From Pseudoalteromonas flavipulchra NCIMB 2033 = ATCC BAA-314 (GTDB lineage Bacteria; Pseudomonadota; Gammaproteobacteria; Enterobacterales; Alteromonadaceae), in the NCBI GenBank assembly GCA_000814665.1, contig JWIH01000021.1, positions 248,001-312,000 on the forward strand: a stretch of DNA of 64,000 nucleotides. Direction: 5' to 3'. This document shows positions 18,121 through 27,286 of the stretch, in pieces. The notes beneath the pieces were generated by a model, which worked only from the letters and a program-made list of their open reading frames with translations, did not search any database and was not told the origin of the DNA. Numbering within the stretch: position 1 is the first letter of the stretch; the number at the start of each line of letters is the position of its first letter. The position numbers were made by a program, and so were the translations under genes.

Positions 18121-19332
18121 TTATTCAACCCCAAAAGGATTGTCTATGCTATGTGCAGGTTCAGTAAACCAACGTGGACCATCGTCGGTCATATAGAAAT
18201 GATCTTCCAAGCGAATGCCAAATTCATCAGGAATAACCAGCATAGGTTCATTTGAAAAACACATTCCAGCTGCAAGCGGTTCAGGGTTGTCTTTGACTAA
18301 ATAAGGCCATTCGTGGATATCTAAGCCGATACCGTGTCCAGTGCGATGTGGGCAACCAGGTAGTTGATAATCAGGACCGAGACCATTGCTAGCAATATAC
18401 TCTCTCGCGGCCTTATCAACAGCGCCACAGGGCGCCCCAATTTTGGCTGCATTAAATGCTGCAATTTGCGCTTGCTTCTCGATTTGCCAAACGGACTTTT
18501 GCTTTTCACTGGGGTCGCCAAAAACATAAGTACGGGTGATATCACTAAGATAGCCGTGTAACTTACAACCTGTGTCGACGAGAACCACATCGCCTTTTTT
18601 CAGCGTTTGTGGATTTTTTACACCATGTGGGAATGACGACGCCACACCAAATAGCACAATACAAAAATAATTGCCCGGTGCCCCCACTTTTTTGTGCGCT
18701 TCATTAATAAAAGCTTCAACTTCGGTTGTGGTGATCCCTTCATACAGCATAGATGCCGTTGCTTTATGTACGGCAAGTGTCATGTCCATTGCACGTTGAA
18801 TAAGGGCAATTTCATTGGCCGATTTATGCATTCTACAATGCGCGGTTAATGCCTTTGCATTGATAAGCGAAAGCTCAGGTGCCGCGAGTCTGATCCCATC
18901 AGCAACAAAAAACGCAGTGCTTTCGTCAATGGCGAGTGTGCCTGTGCTATCAATATTGAGAGTGTTAAGTACGTTTGCGACGAGCTGGTAAGGAGATTCT
19001 TCTTCTTGCCAAGCATGAATAGGGCCTTCAATCAGCCAATAATCCTTAATAGAGCCAATTTCAAAAAACGGGACGATAAACTGAACTTGTCCATTGGCGG
19101 GTAAAATAGCACCGACCAAACGCTCACTGGCGTACCATTGTAAACCAGTAAAGTATTTTAAATTTGTACCAGCATTTAAATAGAGTGCATCAATGTTGTT
19201 CTGCTGCATATATTGTTGAGCTTTCTCTATTCTTGCTAAATACTCGCTTTCGCCAATTGGCGCTATGCCTTTGGTCATATCTTCTAAGTTATCTAGCGCC
19301 TGTTGCGCGCTCTGGTATGCAATACCTTTCAT
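18121..19332 (-). CDS. M24-family aminopeptidase P/proline dipeptidase
   Basis: A 403-residue pita-bread metallopeptidase of the Xaa-Pro peptidase family. An N-terminal creatinase-like domain (about 30-165) is followed by the catalytic domain with the metal ligands in place: two Asp in DTGCKLHGYLSDITRTY, His in GHGIGLDIHE, and Glu in FSNEPML and GIRLEDHF. No signal peptide, so cytosolic. It starts 15 bases after the FAD dehydrogenase gene (AAGGA before its ATG). In this setting it may release hydroxyproline or proline from imported collagen-type dipeptides; that is inference. Confidence 0.88.
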   Translation of the reverse strand: MKGIAYQSAQQALDNLEDMTKGIAPIGESEYLARIEKAQQYMQQNNIDALYLNAGTNLKYFTGLQWYASERLVGAILPANGQVQFIVPFFEIGSIKDYWLIEGPIHAWQEEESPYQLVANVLNTLNIDSTGTLAIDESTAFFVADGIRLAAPELSLINAKALTAHCRMHKSANEIALIQRAMDMTLAVHKATASMLYEGITTTEVEAFINEAHKKVGAPGNYFCIVLFGVASSFPHGVKNPQTLKKGDVVLVDTGCKLHGYLSDITRTYVFGDPSEKQKSVWQIEKQAQIAAFNAAKIGAPCGAVDKAAREYIASNGLGPDYQLPGCPHRTGHGIGLDIHEWPYLVKDNPEPLAAGMCFSNEPMLVIPDEFGIRLEDHFYMTDDGPRWFTEPAHSIDNPFGVE

Positions 19333-19347
19333 TTTTGTGATCCTTAG

Positions 19348-20583
19348 CTAATTAAATCGAGCAATACTAAAGGGAGTAAGATCGATGTCGTTGGGCTTGT
19401 TGTCAATAAGATCTGCGATACATTCACTTGAAATTGCGGCTTGGGTCAGTCCTAAGTGCTGATGACCCAGTGCAAAATAAAGGTTGTGATGATTTGGCGC
19501 TTGTCCGATGACAGGTAAATAATCTGGGAGTGAGGGACGGCAGCCAACCCACAAGTTATCATTTTGCTGTGGCAGCGATGAGTTTAACAATATACTTGCA
19601 TGATGCAATAATGCGCGAGCACGGCGGTAGTTGGGTTTACTCTCCAATGTGGCAAATTCTACCGTGCCGGCCAGTCGCAAACCTTGTGACATGGGCGTCA
19701 TAATAAACCCTCGCTCACTTGATGCGACAGGTCGTGTAAGCGTATTATTCACTGCCAACATGTTGTGATAACCGCGCTCGGCAATCATGGGCAGTGAGTA
19801 ACCTAAAGACGCACAGAGCGTTTTACTTGCAGCACCCGTTGCCACAACGACTTTGTTAAAGGCCATCTTGTGGTTATTCGAGTTGAGTGTGTAGCCATGC
19901 TCTGTGTGGGTAATATTGTCGATCGAGCCTTGTTGGAATGCTCCCCCTAGCTCCATAAACTGCTCATATAACGTCAAACAGAGAGCGTAGGGATCTGTGC
20001 TATGCGCGACTTTATCAAAATACAGTGCCGAGGTAATGGTACTTGATAGGCTCGGCTCCATTTCTCGGGCTTGATCACCTGTAAGTAAGCTCACTGAGAT
20101 GTCTTGTTCGGCGTATTTTTTATAGCTTTGACGTGCAGAGCTTTCGTCACCTTCAAATACCAGTAAACTGCCGTTGCTAGATATAAGTGTATGATACTTA
20201 TCACCAAGTAAACGCTGGTATGCGGGTAGTGCGCGTTCATTTAAACTTCTAAGTGCGATTGTACCTTTGTGGAAATAGCTACTTTTCATTTGCTTTAAGA
20301 AGCGGACAAACCACGGAATATTTTTGAGCAAAGAGGTGGTCTCAATTCGCAAAGGCCCCACCGGATTGACTAACATGCCAGGTACTTTTGTGAGTAAAGC
20401 TGCGTCTGCCATGGGGAATACCTGCTCTGTGGCAAAATGCCCCGCGTTACCCTTAGAGCACCCCTCTGCGGGCTGATTTTTATCGAACAAGGTAACAGCG
20501 TGGCCTCGTCGAGCTAATTGCAGTGCGGTGGTGATCCCAATGATCCCTGCGCCTATCACTGCAATTTTATTATTACTTTCCAC
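19348..20583 (-). CDS. FAD-dependent D-amino-acid (D-hydroxyproline) dehydrogenase
   Basis: A 411-residue DAO/DadA-family flavoenzyme. The FAD-binding Rossmann motif VIGAGIIGITTALQLARRGHAVTLFDK occupies about residues 9-36 (shown here only in part by its G-x-G-x-x-G pattern). The C-terminal block GCRPSLPDYLPVIG is typical of DadA relatives. The start is GTG at 20583 with GAGG 6 bases before it. Next to the epimerase and deaminase genes it most likely oxidises cis-4-hydroxy-D-proline to the pyrroline carboxylate. General D-amino-acid dehydrogenase is the alternative. Confidence 0.85.
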   Translation of the reverse strand: MESNNKIAVIGAGIIGITTALQLARRGHAVTLFDKNQPAEGCSKGNAGHFATEQVFPMADAALLTKVPGMLVNPVGPLRIETTSLLKNIPWFVRFLKQMKSSYFHKGTIALRSLNERALPAYQRLLGDKYHTLISSNGSLLVFEGDESSARQSYKKYAEQDISVSLLTGDQAREMEPSLSSTITSALYFDKVAHSTDPYALCLTLYEQFMELGGAFQQGSIDNITHTEHGYTLNSNNHKMAFNKVVVATGAASKTLCASLGYSLPMIAERGYHNMLAVNNTLTRPVASSERGFIMTPMSQGLRLAGTVEFATLESKPNYRRARALLHHASILLNSSLPQQNDNLWVGCRPSLPDYLPVIGQAPNHHNLYFALGHQHLGLTQAAISSECIADLIDNKPNDIDLTPFSIARFN

Positions 20584-20746
20584 AATTTACCTCACCATCC
20601 TAAATTGTATTTCCACATAGACATCAATCAGGCCTCGTTTAAATACCTACAAGAAAAAATTTACCACTTATAAATCATAAGATTACAGATATTTAGGCCA
20701 GTCATTTGAGTTGATGGCTAAAAAATCTCTCTTTTGAATATTGATT

Positions 20747-20758
20747 ATTGTATACAAT
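20747..20758. promoter_or_regulatory. GntR-type operator palindrome overlapping the deaminase promoter
   Basis: ATTGTATACAAT is a perfect 12-bp palindrome, 54 bases before the deaminase ATG and inside the divergent promoter region. TTGAAT (20734-20739) and TATACC (20758-20763) form a possible -35/-10 pair with an 18-base spacer that it overlaps, as expected for a repressor site. FadR-subfamily GntR proteins bind sites of this form. A second copy of the core lies at 24245. Confidence 0.65.
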
Positions 20759-20811
20759 ATACCTATGATGGCAAGCACAATAACTAAACAACCTAATGAA
20801 AGGCGAGAACC

Positions 20812-21726
20812 ATGAACGTAAATTGGCAGGGTGTATATCCAGCAGTAACCACTCAATTCCATGATGATGAAAGCATCAACTTTGATACTACCAAAGAGAT
20901 GATAGATAACCTGATTAACGAAGGGGTTCATGGCATCATAGTATTAGGCACCGTCGGTGAAAATTGCTCACTCACGGCTGACGAGAAACGCCAAGTTTTA
21001 AAAGCTGCAACAGAAGTGGTAGGTGATAGAGTGCCACTACTTAGTGGCGTGGCTGAAACCACAACTGCGCTTGCTGTCGAGTTTGCCAAGGATGCAGAAG
21101 CGCTCGGCATAGATGGACTGATGGTATTGCCGGGGATGGTTTACCGCTCAACCGAGCGCGAAGCGATCCATCATTACCAACAGGTTGCGCGAAGCACGGC
21201 ATTACCGATTATGATTTACAACAATCCGGTGACCTACGGTGTCGATGTGTCTATTGAAGGCATGAAAACCTTAGCTGAGGAGTCCAATATTGTTTCTGTA
21301 AAAGAAGCAACGGAAGATACCCGTCGTATTAGCGAGCTGTTTAGCGCATTTGGCGATCGCTACGTGGTATTTGGTGGTGTTGATGATATCGCACTGGAAA
21401 GCCTGATGCTTGGTGCGACGGGTTGGATCTCGGGATTGACCAATGTATTCCCACGCGAGTCAGTGGCTATTTATAAACTTGCTGAACAAGGTCGCTATGA
21501 GGAAGCGCGCGCGCTGTGGCGTTGGTTTTTACCTTTGCTACGCTTAGATACTATTCCCACACTGGTACAGTGCATCAAATATGCAGAACATTTGGCTGGA
21601 CGTGGTAGTGAAGTGACTCGTTCTCCAAGATTGCCACTCACCCAAGAGCAAAAGGCTTACGTGAGTCGTTTGTACGAGGAAGCGATGGCAAATCGAATTG
21701 ACTTAAGCCAATATAACTTGGACTAA
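20812..21726 (+). CDS. DHDPS/NAL-family lyase, probable 1-pyrroline-4-hydroxy-2-carboxylate deaminase
   Basis: A 304-residue class I aldolase-fold enzyme of the dihydrodipicolinate synthase family. The Schiff-base lysine is Lys164 in VSVKEAT and the active-site tyrosine is Tyr136 in MIYNNP. The GTVGEN motif (46-51) replaces the GTTGE of true DapA. Context (epimerase, FAD dehydrogenase, semialdehyde dehydrogenase) points to the deaminase that gives 2-oxoglutarate semialdehyde in hydroxyproline breakdown. AAGG/GCGAG lies before the ATG. It is first gene of the plus-strand operon. Confidence 0.88.
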   Translation: MNVNWQGVYPAVTTQFHDDESINFDTTKEMIDNLINEGVHGIIVLGTVGENCSLTADEKRQVLKAATEVVGDRVPLLSGVAETTTALAVEFAKDAEALGIDGLMVLPGMVYRSTEREAIHHYQQVARSTALPIMIYNNPVTYGVDVSIEGMKTLAEESNIVSVKEATEDTRRISELFSAFGDRYVVFGGVDDIALESLMLGATGWISGLTNVFPRESVAIYKLAEQGRYEEARALWRWFLPLLRLDTIPTLVQCIKYAEHLAGRGSEVTRSPRLPLTQEQKAYVSRLYEEAMANRIDLSQYNLD

Positions 21727-21730
21727 GCGT

Positions 21731-22732
21731 ATGATTTTAGGCACCTACTATTGTATAGATGGCCACACCTGTGGCAATCCCGTGCGCTTGGTCACAAGCG
21801 GTCATCCAACGCTTTTGGGCGAGAGCATGAGTGAAAAGCGCCAGCATTTTTTACGTGACTACGATTGGATAAGGCGCGCACTGATGTTTGAGCCTAGAGG
21901 CCATGACATGATGTCGGGTGCCTTTTTATATCCACCGACCACTGCTGATGGGGATGTGGCAATCCTATTTATCGAAACCTCTGGGTGCTTGCCTATGTGT
22001 GGGCATGGCACTATCGGGACAGTCACTTTTGGCCTTGAAAGCGGCCTTATTACTCCAAAGGAACAGGGGGTACTCAAGCTTGACACCCCTGCGGGGCGCG
22101 TGAATGCTTATTATGAGATGAAAGCAGGTAAAGTGACTTGGGTAAGGCTCTACAATGTGCCGGCATTTTTGGCTTACCAAGCGGTGCCTGTCCATGTTGA
22201 TGGGCTAGGGGAGCTCATCGTTGATATTGCCTATGGCGGTAACTTTTACATTATTGTTGAGCCTCAAAGTCTATTTGCTGGTGTGGATCAAAGTTGCGCC
22301 GCCGAATTACTGGCGTGGAGCCCCAAAGTGCGCGCGGCAGTTAATGCGCAAATAAATCCAATTCATCCTGAAGACTCTACCGTGTGTGGTGCCTCCCATG
22401 TGTTATGGACAGGCGCGCCACAACATCCAGATAGTCATGCGGCCAACGCGGTATTTTATGGCGATAAAGCGATTGATAGGTCGCCTTGTGGTACCGGCAC
22501 AAGTGCACGAATGGCACAGTTGTTTGCAAAAGGACTGCTAAAAGATGGCGATACGTTTGTTCACGAGAGCATCATAGGCAGCCAATTTATCGGTAAGGTC
22601 GAAGGCACAACTGAAGTCGCGGGAAAAGCCGCAATTCTGCCAAGTATTCAAGGTTGGGCACGTCAAACGGGAAGTAATTGTATCACTGTAGATGACGAAG
22701 ACCCGTATGCATTTGGTTTTCAGGTTCTCTAG
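21731..22732 (+). CDS. 4-hydroxyproline 2-epimerase (proline racemase family)
   Basis: A 333-residue proline-racemase-fold enzyme converting trans-4-hydroxy-L-proline to cis-4-hydroxy-D-proline. Both catalytic cysteines are present: Cys90 in MCGHGTIG and Cys253 in DRSPCGTGTSAR, which argues for an epimerase/racemase and against the Ser/Thr-type hydroxyproline dehydratases. It begins 4 bases after the deaminase stop. Proline racemase is the alternative, but the catabolic neighbours favour hydroxyproline. Confidence 0.9.
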   Translation: MILGTYYCIDGHTCGNPVRLVTSGHPTLLGESMSEKRQHFLRDYDWIRRALMFEPRGHDMMSGAFLYPPTTADGDVAILFIETSGCLPMCGHGTIGTVTFGLESGLITPKEQGVLKLDTPAGRVNAYYEMKAGKVTWVRLYNVPAFLAYQAVPVHVDGLGELIVDIAYGGNFYIIVEPQSLFAGVDQSCAAELLAWSPKVRAAVNAQINPIHPEDSTVCGASHVLWTGAPQHPDSHAANAVFYGDKAIDRSPCGTGTSARMAQLFAKGLLKDGDTFVHESIIGSQFIGKVEGTTEVAGKAAILPSIQGWARQTGSNCITVDDEDPYAFGFQVL

Positions 22733-22764
22733 CCATTAAGACTGAAAGAAAACAGGAGCTAACA

Positions 22765-24261
22765 ATGAATTTATCAGGAAAGAGCTACATCAACGGTGCG
22801 TGGCAAGCCGCACAAGCGGCAACAACGTTTTACGCGTTTTGCCCGGCAACCAATGAACCGTTAACGCAAGCATTTTTTAACGCCAGTGAAGCACAAGTAG
22901 AGGAAGCCGTTAATGCAGCGGAGCAAGCTTTTAAGGCTTATCGTAAAACGTCGATGACTGCTCGTGCAGAGTTTCTAGAAACCATAGCACAAGAAATTCT
23001 CGCCTTAGGTGATGAGCTGATCACCACCACAATGGCAGAAACTAACCTGCCAAGGCCTAGGCTTGAGGGCGAGCGTGGCCGCACGGTAAACCAATTAAAC
23101 GCATTTGCCGCAGCGCTGAGAGATAACCTAGCAGAGCTCAGTCTAGATAAAGAAGAGCAAGCAGACACAAATCGCACGCCGGTGCCTAAGCCAAAAACAC
23201 AGCTTAAGCATATTCCTATTGGTGTTGTTGCGGTGTTTGGCGCGTCAAACTTCCCGTATGCCTTCTCTACGCTCGGGGGCGATACCGCAGCTGCGTTAGC
23301 CGCCGGCTGTCCTGTGGTATATAAAGGTCACCCAGCACATCCAGCAACGTGTGAACTAATGACTAAGGCCATCGCCACAGCAATAAGCAAGTGCGATATG
23401 CCAAGCGGGGTGTTTTCAATGCTGCAAGCGAAAGCATACGATGTCGCGCATTGGCTGGTGAAAGCCGAGCCTATCAAAGCGGTTGGATTTACAGGCTCCT
23501 TTGGCGTTGCAAAGGCATTGCAAGACACTATCGCGAAGCGCCATGAACCTATCCCGCTTTATGGTGAGCTTGGCAGCGTAAACCCGCAAATTGTCTTACC
23601 TGAAAAGGTACAGTCGCAAGGCGCAGAGCTTGGTGCACAATTTGTCCAGTCCTTACTTATGGGTAATGGCCAATTTTGCACTAGCCCCGGTATTTGGTTG
23701 GTGCCAAGCAATCATTCACAAACATTTATCGAGACGGCTAAACAAAATATTAGCGCAGCGCCTTCAGATACCCTATTGACTTCGGGCATTTTAAAAGCTT
23801 ATCAAAACAGCATCGCGGCGCTAAAAGCACACCCTCAGGTAACCTTATTAAGCGCTGGTGAGCAAGCACAGCCGTTTCACGCAAGCGCCCACTTGTTCCT
23901 AACGGATAGCGAAAGCTTTGCAACCGATACAAGGCTTAAAGAAGAAGTCTTTGGGCCAAGTGCTTTAGTGGTGAGCTATGACAACTTAGCGCAGCTTGAA
24001 GACTTAATCGCAGACTTAGATGGACAGCTCACCGCCAGTATTCATGGCACTGAGTCTGACCTACATCAAGCCGAAGATATTATAGAGGCGTTACAATACC
24101 GCGTAGGTCGATTGATTTACGGGCAAATGCCAACGGGCGTTGAAGTGTGCGCCACCATGAACCACGGTGGGCCGTTTCCGTCATCAACTGATGTACGTTC
24201 AACATCGGTAGGGCTAGAAGCGCTAAAACGATTCGTAAGACCAATTTGTATACAAAGTTAA
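22765..24261 (+). CDS. 2-oxoglutarate semialdehyde dehydrogenase (aldehyde dehydrogenase family)
   Basis: A 498-residue NAD(P)-dependent aldehyde dehydrogenase. Catalytic Cys305 lies in NGQFCTSPG and the general-base Glu268 in GELGSVNP; the cofactor region GFTGSFGVAK (241-250) is typical. The sequence type (FGASNFPYAFSTLGGDTAAALAAGCPV in the N-terminal half) matches the 2-oxoglutarate semialdehyde dehydrogenases of hydroxyproline and sugar-acid pathways. AGGAG precedes the ATG. Its last codons contain the second TTGTATACAA palindrome. Confidence 0.9.
   Translation: MNLSGKSYINGAWQAAQAATTFYAFCPATNEPLTQAFFNASEAQVEEAVNAAEQAFKAYRKTSMTARAEFLETIAQEILALGDELITTTMAETNLPRPRLEGERGRTVNQLNAFAAALRDNLAELSLDKEEQADTNRTPVPKPKTQLKHIPIGVVAVFGASNFPYAFSTLGGDTAAALAAGCPVVYKGHPAHPATCELMTKAIATAISKCDMPSGVFSMLQAKAYDVAHWLVKAEPIKAVGFTGSFGVAKALQDTIAKRHEPIPLYGELGSVNPQIVLPEKVQSQGAELGAQFVQSLLMGNGQFCTSPGIWLVPSNHSQTFIETAKQNISAAPSDTLLTSGILKAYQNSIAALKAHPQVTLLSAGEQAQPFHASAHLFLTDSESFATDTRLKEEVFGPSALVVSYDNLAQLEDLIADLDGQLTASIHGTESDLHQAEDIIEALQYRVGRLIYGQMPTGVEVCATMNHGGPFPSSTDVRSTSVGLEALKRFVRPICIQS
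24245..24256. promoter_or_regulatory. Second GntR-type palindrome at the 3' end of the dehydrogenase gene
   Basis: TTTGTATACAAA is a perfect 12-bp palindrome sharing the TTGTATACAA core with the site at 20747. It lies inside the last codons of the dehydrogenase gene, 145 bases before the GntR gene, and could serve autoregulation or looping. Confidence 0.5.
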
Positions 24262-24268
24262 GCAAACC

Positions 24269-24297
24269 AAGCCCATAGTATTGCTATGGGCTTTTTT
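24269..24297 (+). terminator. Rho-independent terminator of the hydroxyproline operon
   Basis: AAGCCCATAG (24269-24278) pairs perfectly with CTATGGGCTT (24284-24293) across a 5-base loop and ends in six Ts. It sits 8 bases after the dehydrogenase stop. Confidence 0.93.
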
Positions 24298-24348
24298 ATT
24301 TAGACATAATTCGCACATCGAACTTATATACTCGACAAACATGCAATT

Positions 24349-24377
24349 TGAACTCAGATACGTTTATAATGAGTTCA
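24349..24377 (+). promoter_or_regulatory. gntR promoter with flanking inverted repeat
   Basis: A TATAAT hexamer (24365-24370) lies 30 bases before the GntR ATG. It is bracketed by a perfect inverted repeat TGAACTC (24349-24355) and GAGTTCA (24371-24377), an arrangement suited to repressor control. No -35 with good spacing was clear (ATGCAA at 24341 has an 18-base spacer). Confidence 0.5.
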
Positions 24378-24400
24378 TAAAACAATAATTACTAAATACT

Positions 24401-25066
24401 ATGGCGATTGTACATAAAACTCGAACTCAATTAGTTGCTGAAGCAATTCGTGAAAAAATCCTCACTGGCGAAATCAAAGCGGGCGAGCCGCTGAGGCAAG
24501 CCGCGCTGGCAGATGAGTTAAATGTAAGCCGTATTCCCGTTAGAGAAGCACTCCTGCAACTAGAAGCCGAAGGCTTAGTTAACTTTGAAGCGCACAAAGG
24601 TGCGACGGTCACTCGCTTAAGTGCCGAGCAAATCGATGAAATATTTGATCTACGGGCATTGTTGGAAGCTGAGCTGTTACGCCACTCAATCGACAAGTTA
24701 ACCGCACGCGACCTGCTCGAAGCTGAAGCCATCTTAGCCGAGCTTGAAGAAGCCACTGCCGCTGGTGATACACAGCTGGCAACGGGCAAACTCAACGCCG
24801 AATTTCACAGCAAACTCTACAGCAAAGCACAGCGCCCACAAACTCGCGAGCTGGTGGATGTGTACAGTAAAAACTCCGAGCGCTACGTGCGCATGCACAT
24901 CCTACTTGCGGGCGGCATTAAAACCGCACCAGAGGAACACCGCCAGCTATTAGAGCTATGCCGCGATAAAAATACCAAAGGGGCTTGTGACTTTTTGAAA
25001 AAACATATCACCGGCGCAAAAGATGATATCAAAGCATTGCTGCTAAAGCTTGAAAGCGAGCAGTAG
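24401..25066 (+). CDS. GntR-family regulator, FadR (FCD) subfamily
   Basis: A 221-residue regulator with an N-terminal winged helix (residues about 8-75: AIREKILTGEIKAGEPL, then LNVSRIPVREALLQLEAEGLV) and an all-helical FCD ligand domain (about 80-215) with metal-binding histidines in the H-S-K and EEHRQLL segments. As the last gene of the locus it is the natural candidate to sense hydroxyproline or a pathway intermediate and to bind the TTGTATACAA palindromes. Repressor action is inferred. Confidence 0.88.
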   Translation: MAIVHKTRTQLVAEAIREKILTGEIKAGEPLRQAALADELNVSRIPVREALLQLEAEGLVNFEAHKGATVTRLSAEQIDEIFDLRALLEAELLRHSIDKLTARDLLEAEAILAELEEATAAGDTQLATGKLNAEFHSKLYSKAQRPQTRELVDVYSKNSERYVRMHILLAGGIKTAPEEHRQLLELCRDKNTKGACDFLKKHITGAKDDIKALLLKLESEQ

Positions 25067-25340
25067 GTAAATTTGGTTGTATAGGCCCTAGTGGATTTCT
25101 GAATAATAGTCATATCTATTCTCATGGCTATTGTTCAGGACGCTATGATTACATATATATCAAATTAGAAGAACAAGTGCTCATTAATACCCGTACTAGA
25201 GGCTGCTCCTTACCCAAACATAATCATATCTAACGACCCCAACTTTGATTTATATCATCCTCGCAAGACTAAAGTCTCATCAAAACTTGGCGGTTTTTTA
25301 TCTATCTTTACTAAGTTCCAGCGAAACTGAGTAACTTAAT

Positions 25341-27236
25341 ATGACAACAACAACCTATCAACAGGCATATCAAACATTTTCCCAAGACCCAGAGGCATTT
25401 TGGCTTAAAGAAGCGGCCCGGCTTGATTGGCATACGCCACCAAAAATCGGACATAACCAAGACCATGAGGGGCTGAGTCATTGGTTTAGTGATGGTTTGA
25501 TGAATACCAGTTATTTGGCACTCGACCACCACGTACACCAAGGCCGAGGCGAGCAAACTGCATTAATTTATGACTCGCCGGTGACGAATACCAAACGCAA
25601 AATTAGCTATCGCGAGTTGCTCTCTCAAGTGAGCCATTTTGCGGCTGGCTTAAATCAACTTGGTGTAAGCGTAGGGGATAGGGTCGTAATTTATATGCCC
25701 ATGGTGCCAGAGGCGGCCGTTGCTATGCTTGCTTGTGCGCGCGTGGGTGCTATTCATTCCGTGGTGTTTGGCGGTTTTGCACCTCATGAGCTTGCGGTGA
25801 GAATAGATGATGCGAAACCAAAACTGGTGATCAGTGCGTCTTGCGGAATTGAAATAGGCCGCACCATTGAATACAAACCTATGCTGGACGAGGCGCTTTC
25901 GTTGGCAAAACATCAAGTTGAACATTGCATTGTGTTACAGCGTGAAGCATACCAAGCGCAGATGTCATCGCCAAGGGACCTAGATTGGGCTGTGGTGGCA
26001 AACACGCCTGAATCCTTTGATGCCGTGCCGTTACCAAGCACGCATCCGCTTTATATTTTGTATACCTCTGGCACCACAGGCACGCCCAAAGGAGTAGTGC
26101 GAGAGCAGGGCGGTCACGCTGTGGCATTAAACTACAGTATGAAAACCGTTTACGGCATGGAGCCCGGTGAAGTGTTCTGGGCAGCATCCGACATTGGCTG
26201 GGTTGTGGGGCATTCTTATATTGTCTATGGCCCGCTGATTTATGGTTGCACCAGCGTATTATACGAAGGAAAACCGATTAAAACTCCAGATGCAGGGGCA
26301 TTTTGGCGAGTGGTTGAAGAATACCAAGTGGCAGCACTTTTTAGTGCACCGACGGCATTTCGTGCCATAAAAAAAGAAGATCCGAGCGCAGCGCTTTTGG
26401 CTAACTACAACACCAACAGTCTAAAAGCGCTATTTTTAGCAGGTGAACGACTTGACCCTGCTACCTACGACTGGCTACAGTCCACCACAAAGCTGCCGGT
26501 AATTGATCACTGGTGGCAAACGGAAACGGGTTGGGCAATTGCGTGTAACCCAGTTGGGATTGAATTGATGCCTACAAAGGCGGGCAGTGCCACAGTTCCT
26601 ACACCGGGCTATCAAGTCGAGATCCTTGATGTGGACGGCAGTACATGTGAAGCCAATCAACAAGGTGTTGTTGCGGTGAAATTACCACTCCCTCCCGGTT
26701 GTTTAACCACTATTTGGAATAACACGGCGCGCTTTAAAGGCAGTTACTTATCACAATACCCCGGCTATTATCTATCTGGTGACGGCGGCTATTTTGATGA
26801 AGACGGCTACCTGTTTATTATGGGACGCACCGATGACGTAATAAACGTAGCCGGGCATAGACTGTCAACCGGTGAAATGGAAGAAATCGTTGCTGGTCAC
26901 AATGCAATTGCAGAATGCGCCGTATTCGCCGGTAAAGACGAGTTAAAAGGTCAAGTACCCATTGCCATGGTGGTATTGAAAGATGGCGTAAACACCACTG
27001 AGTCGGCAATTGCCGAGGAGATAAGAAGCCTGATCCGCGAAAAAATCGGCGCGATTGCCTGCCTTAAAACCATTAAAGTGGTTGAGCGTTTACCCAAAAC
27101 CCGTTCGGGTAAAATTCTCAGAAAGAACCTACGCCAGCTGGTAGACGGAGAAGACATTATCGTGCCATCTACCATTGACGACCCCGCCATTATTGAAGAG
27201 CTAAAGCAATTGTGGGATGTGAGCCAGCACCAATAG
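25341..27236 (+). CDS. prpE: Propionyl-CoA synthetase
   Basis: A 631-residue AMP-forming acyl-CoA synthetase of the acetyl/propionyl-CoA type. The P-loop-like motif YTSGTTGTPKGVVR (about 236-249), the WWQTETGW motif and the C-terminal lysine in RSGKILRK are present. The family-specific text (ASCGIEIGR, YKPMLDEAL, REQGGHAVALN) fits PrpE better than acetyl-CoA synthetase. It is alone: no prpBCDR genes are next to it. The 274 bases upstream contain an inverted repeat near 25100-25137 that may end gntR transcription, and no clear promoter. Confidence 0.87.
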   Translation: MTTTTYQQAYQTFSQDPEAFWLKEAARLDWHTPPKIGHNQDHEGLSHWFSDGLMNTSYLALDHHVHQGRGEQTALIYDSPVTNTKRKISYRELLSQVSHFAAGLNQLGVSVGDRVVIYMPMVPEAAVAMLACARVGAIHSVVFGGFAPHELAVRIDDAKPKLVISASCGIEIGRTIEYKPMLDEALSLAKHQVEHCIVLQREAYQAQMSSPRDLDWAVVANTPESFDAVPLPSTHPLYILYTSGTTGTPKGVVREQGGHAVALNYSMKTVYGMEPGEVFWAASDIGWVVGHSYIVYGPLIYGCTSVLYEGKPIKTPDAGAFWRVVEEYQVAALFSAPTAFRAIKKEDPSAALLANYNTNSLKALFLAGERLDPATYDWLQSTTKLPVIDHWWQTETGWAIACNPVGIELMPTKAGSATVPTPGYQVEILDVDGSTCEANQQGVVAVKLPLPPGCLTTIWNNTARFKGSYLSQYPGYYLSGDGGYFDEDGYLFIMGRTDDVINVAGHRLSTGEMEEIVAGHNAIAECAVFAGKDELKGQVPIAMVVLKDGVNTTESAIAEEIRSLIREKIGAIACLKTIKVVERLPKTRSGKILRKNLRQLVDGEDIIVPSTIDDPAIIEELKQLWDVSQHQ

Positions 27237-27286
27237 TTTTTGTGTGTTAGCAGGTTACCCCTAACGCTAAACGCGCATCAACATTA

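Noticed and set aside
24427..24795. 122-codon minus-strand frame opposite the GntR gene
   Set aside because: Ser/Ala-rich antisense translation of the regulator; no family features.
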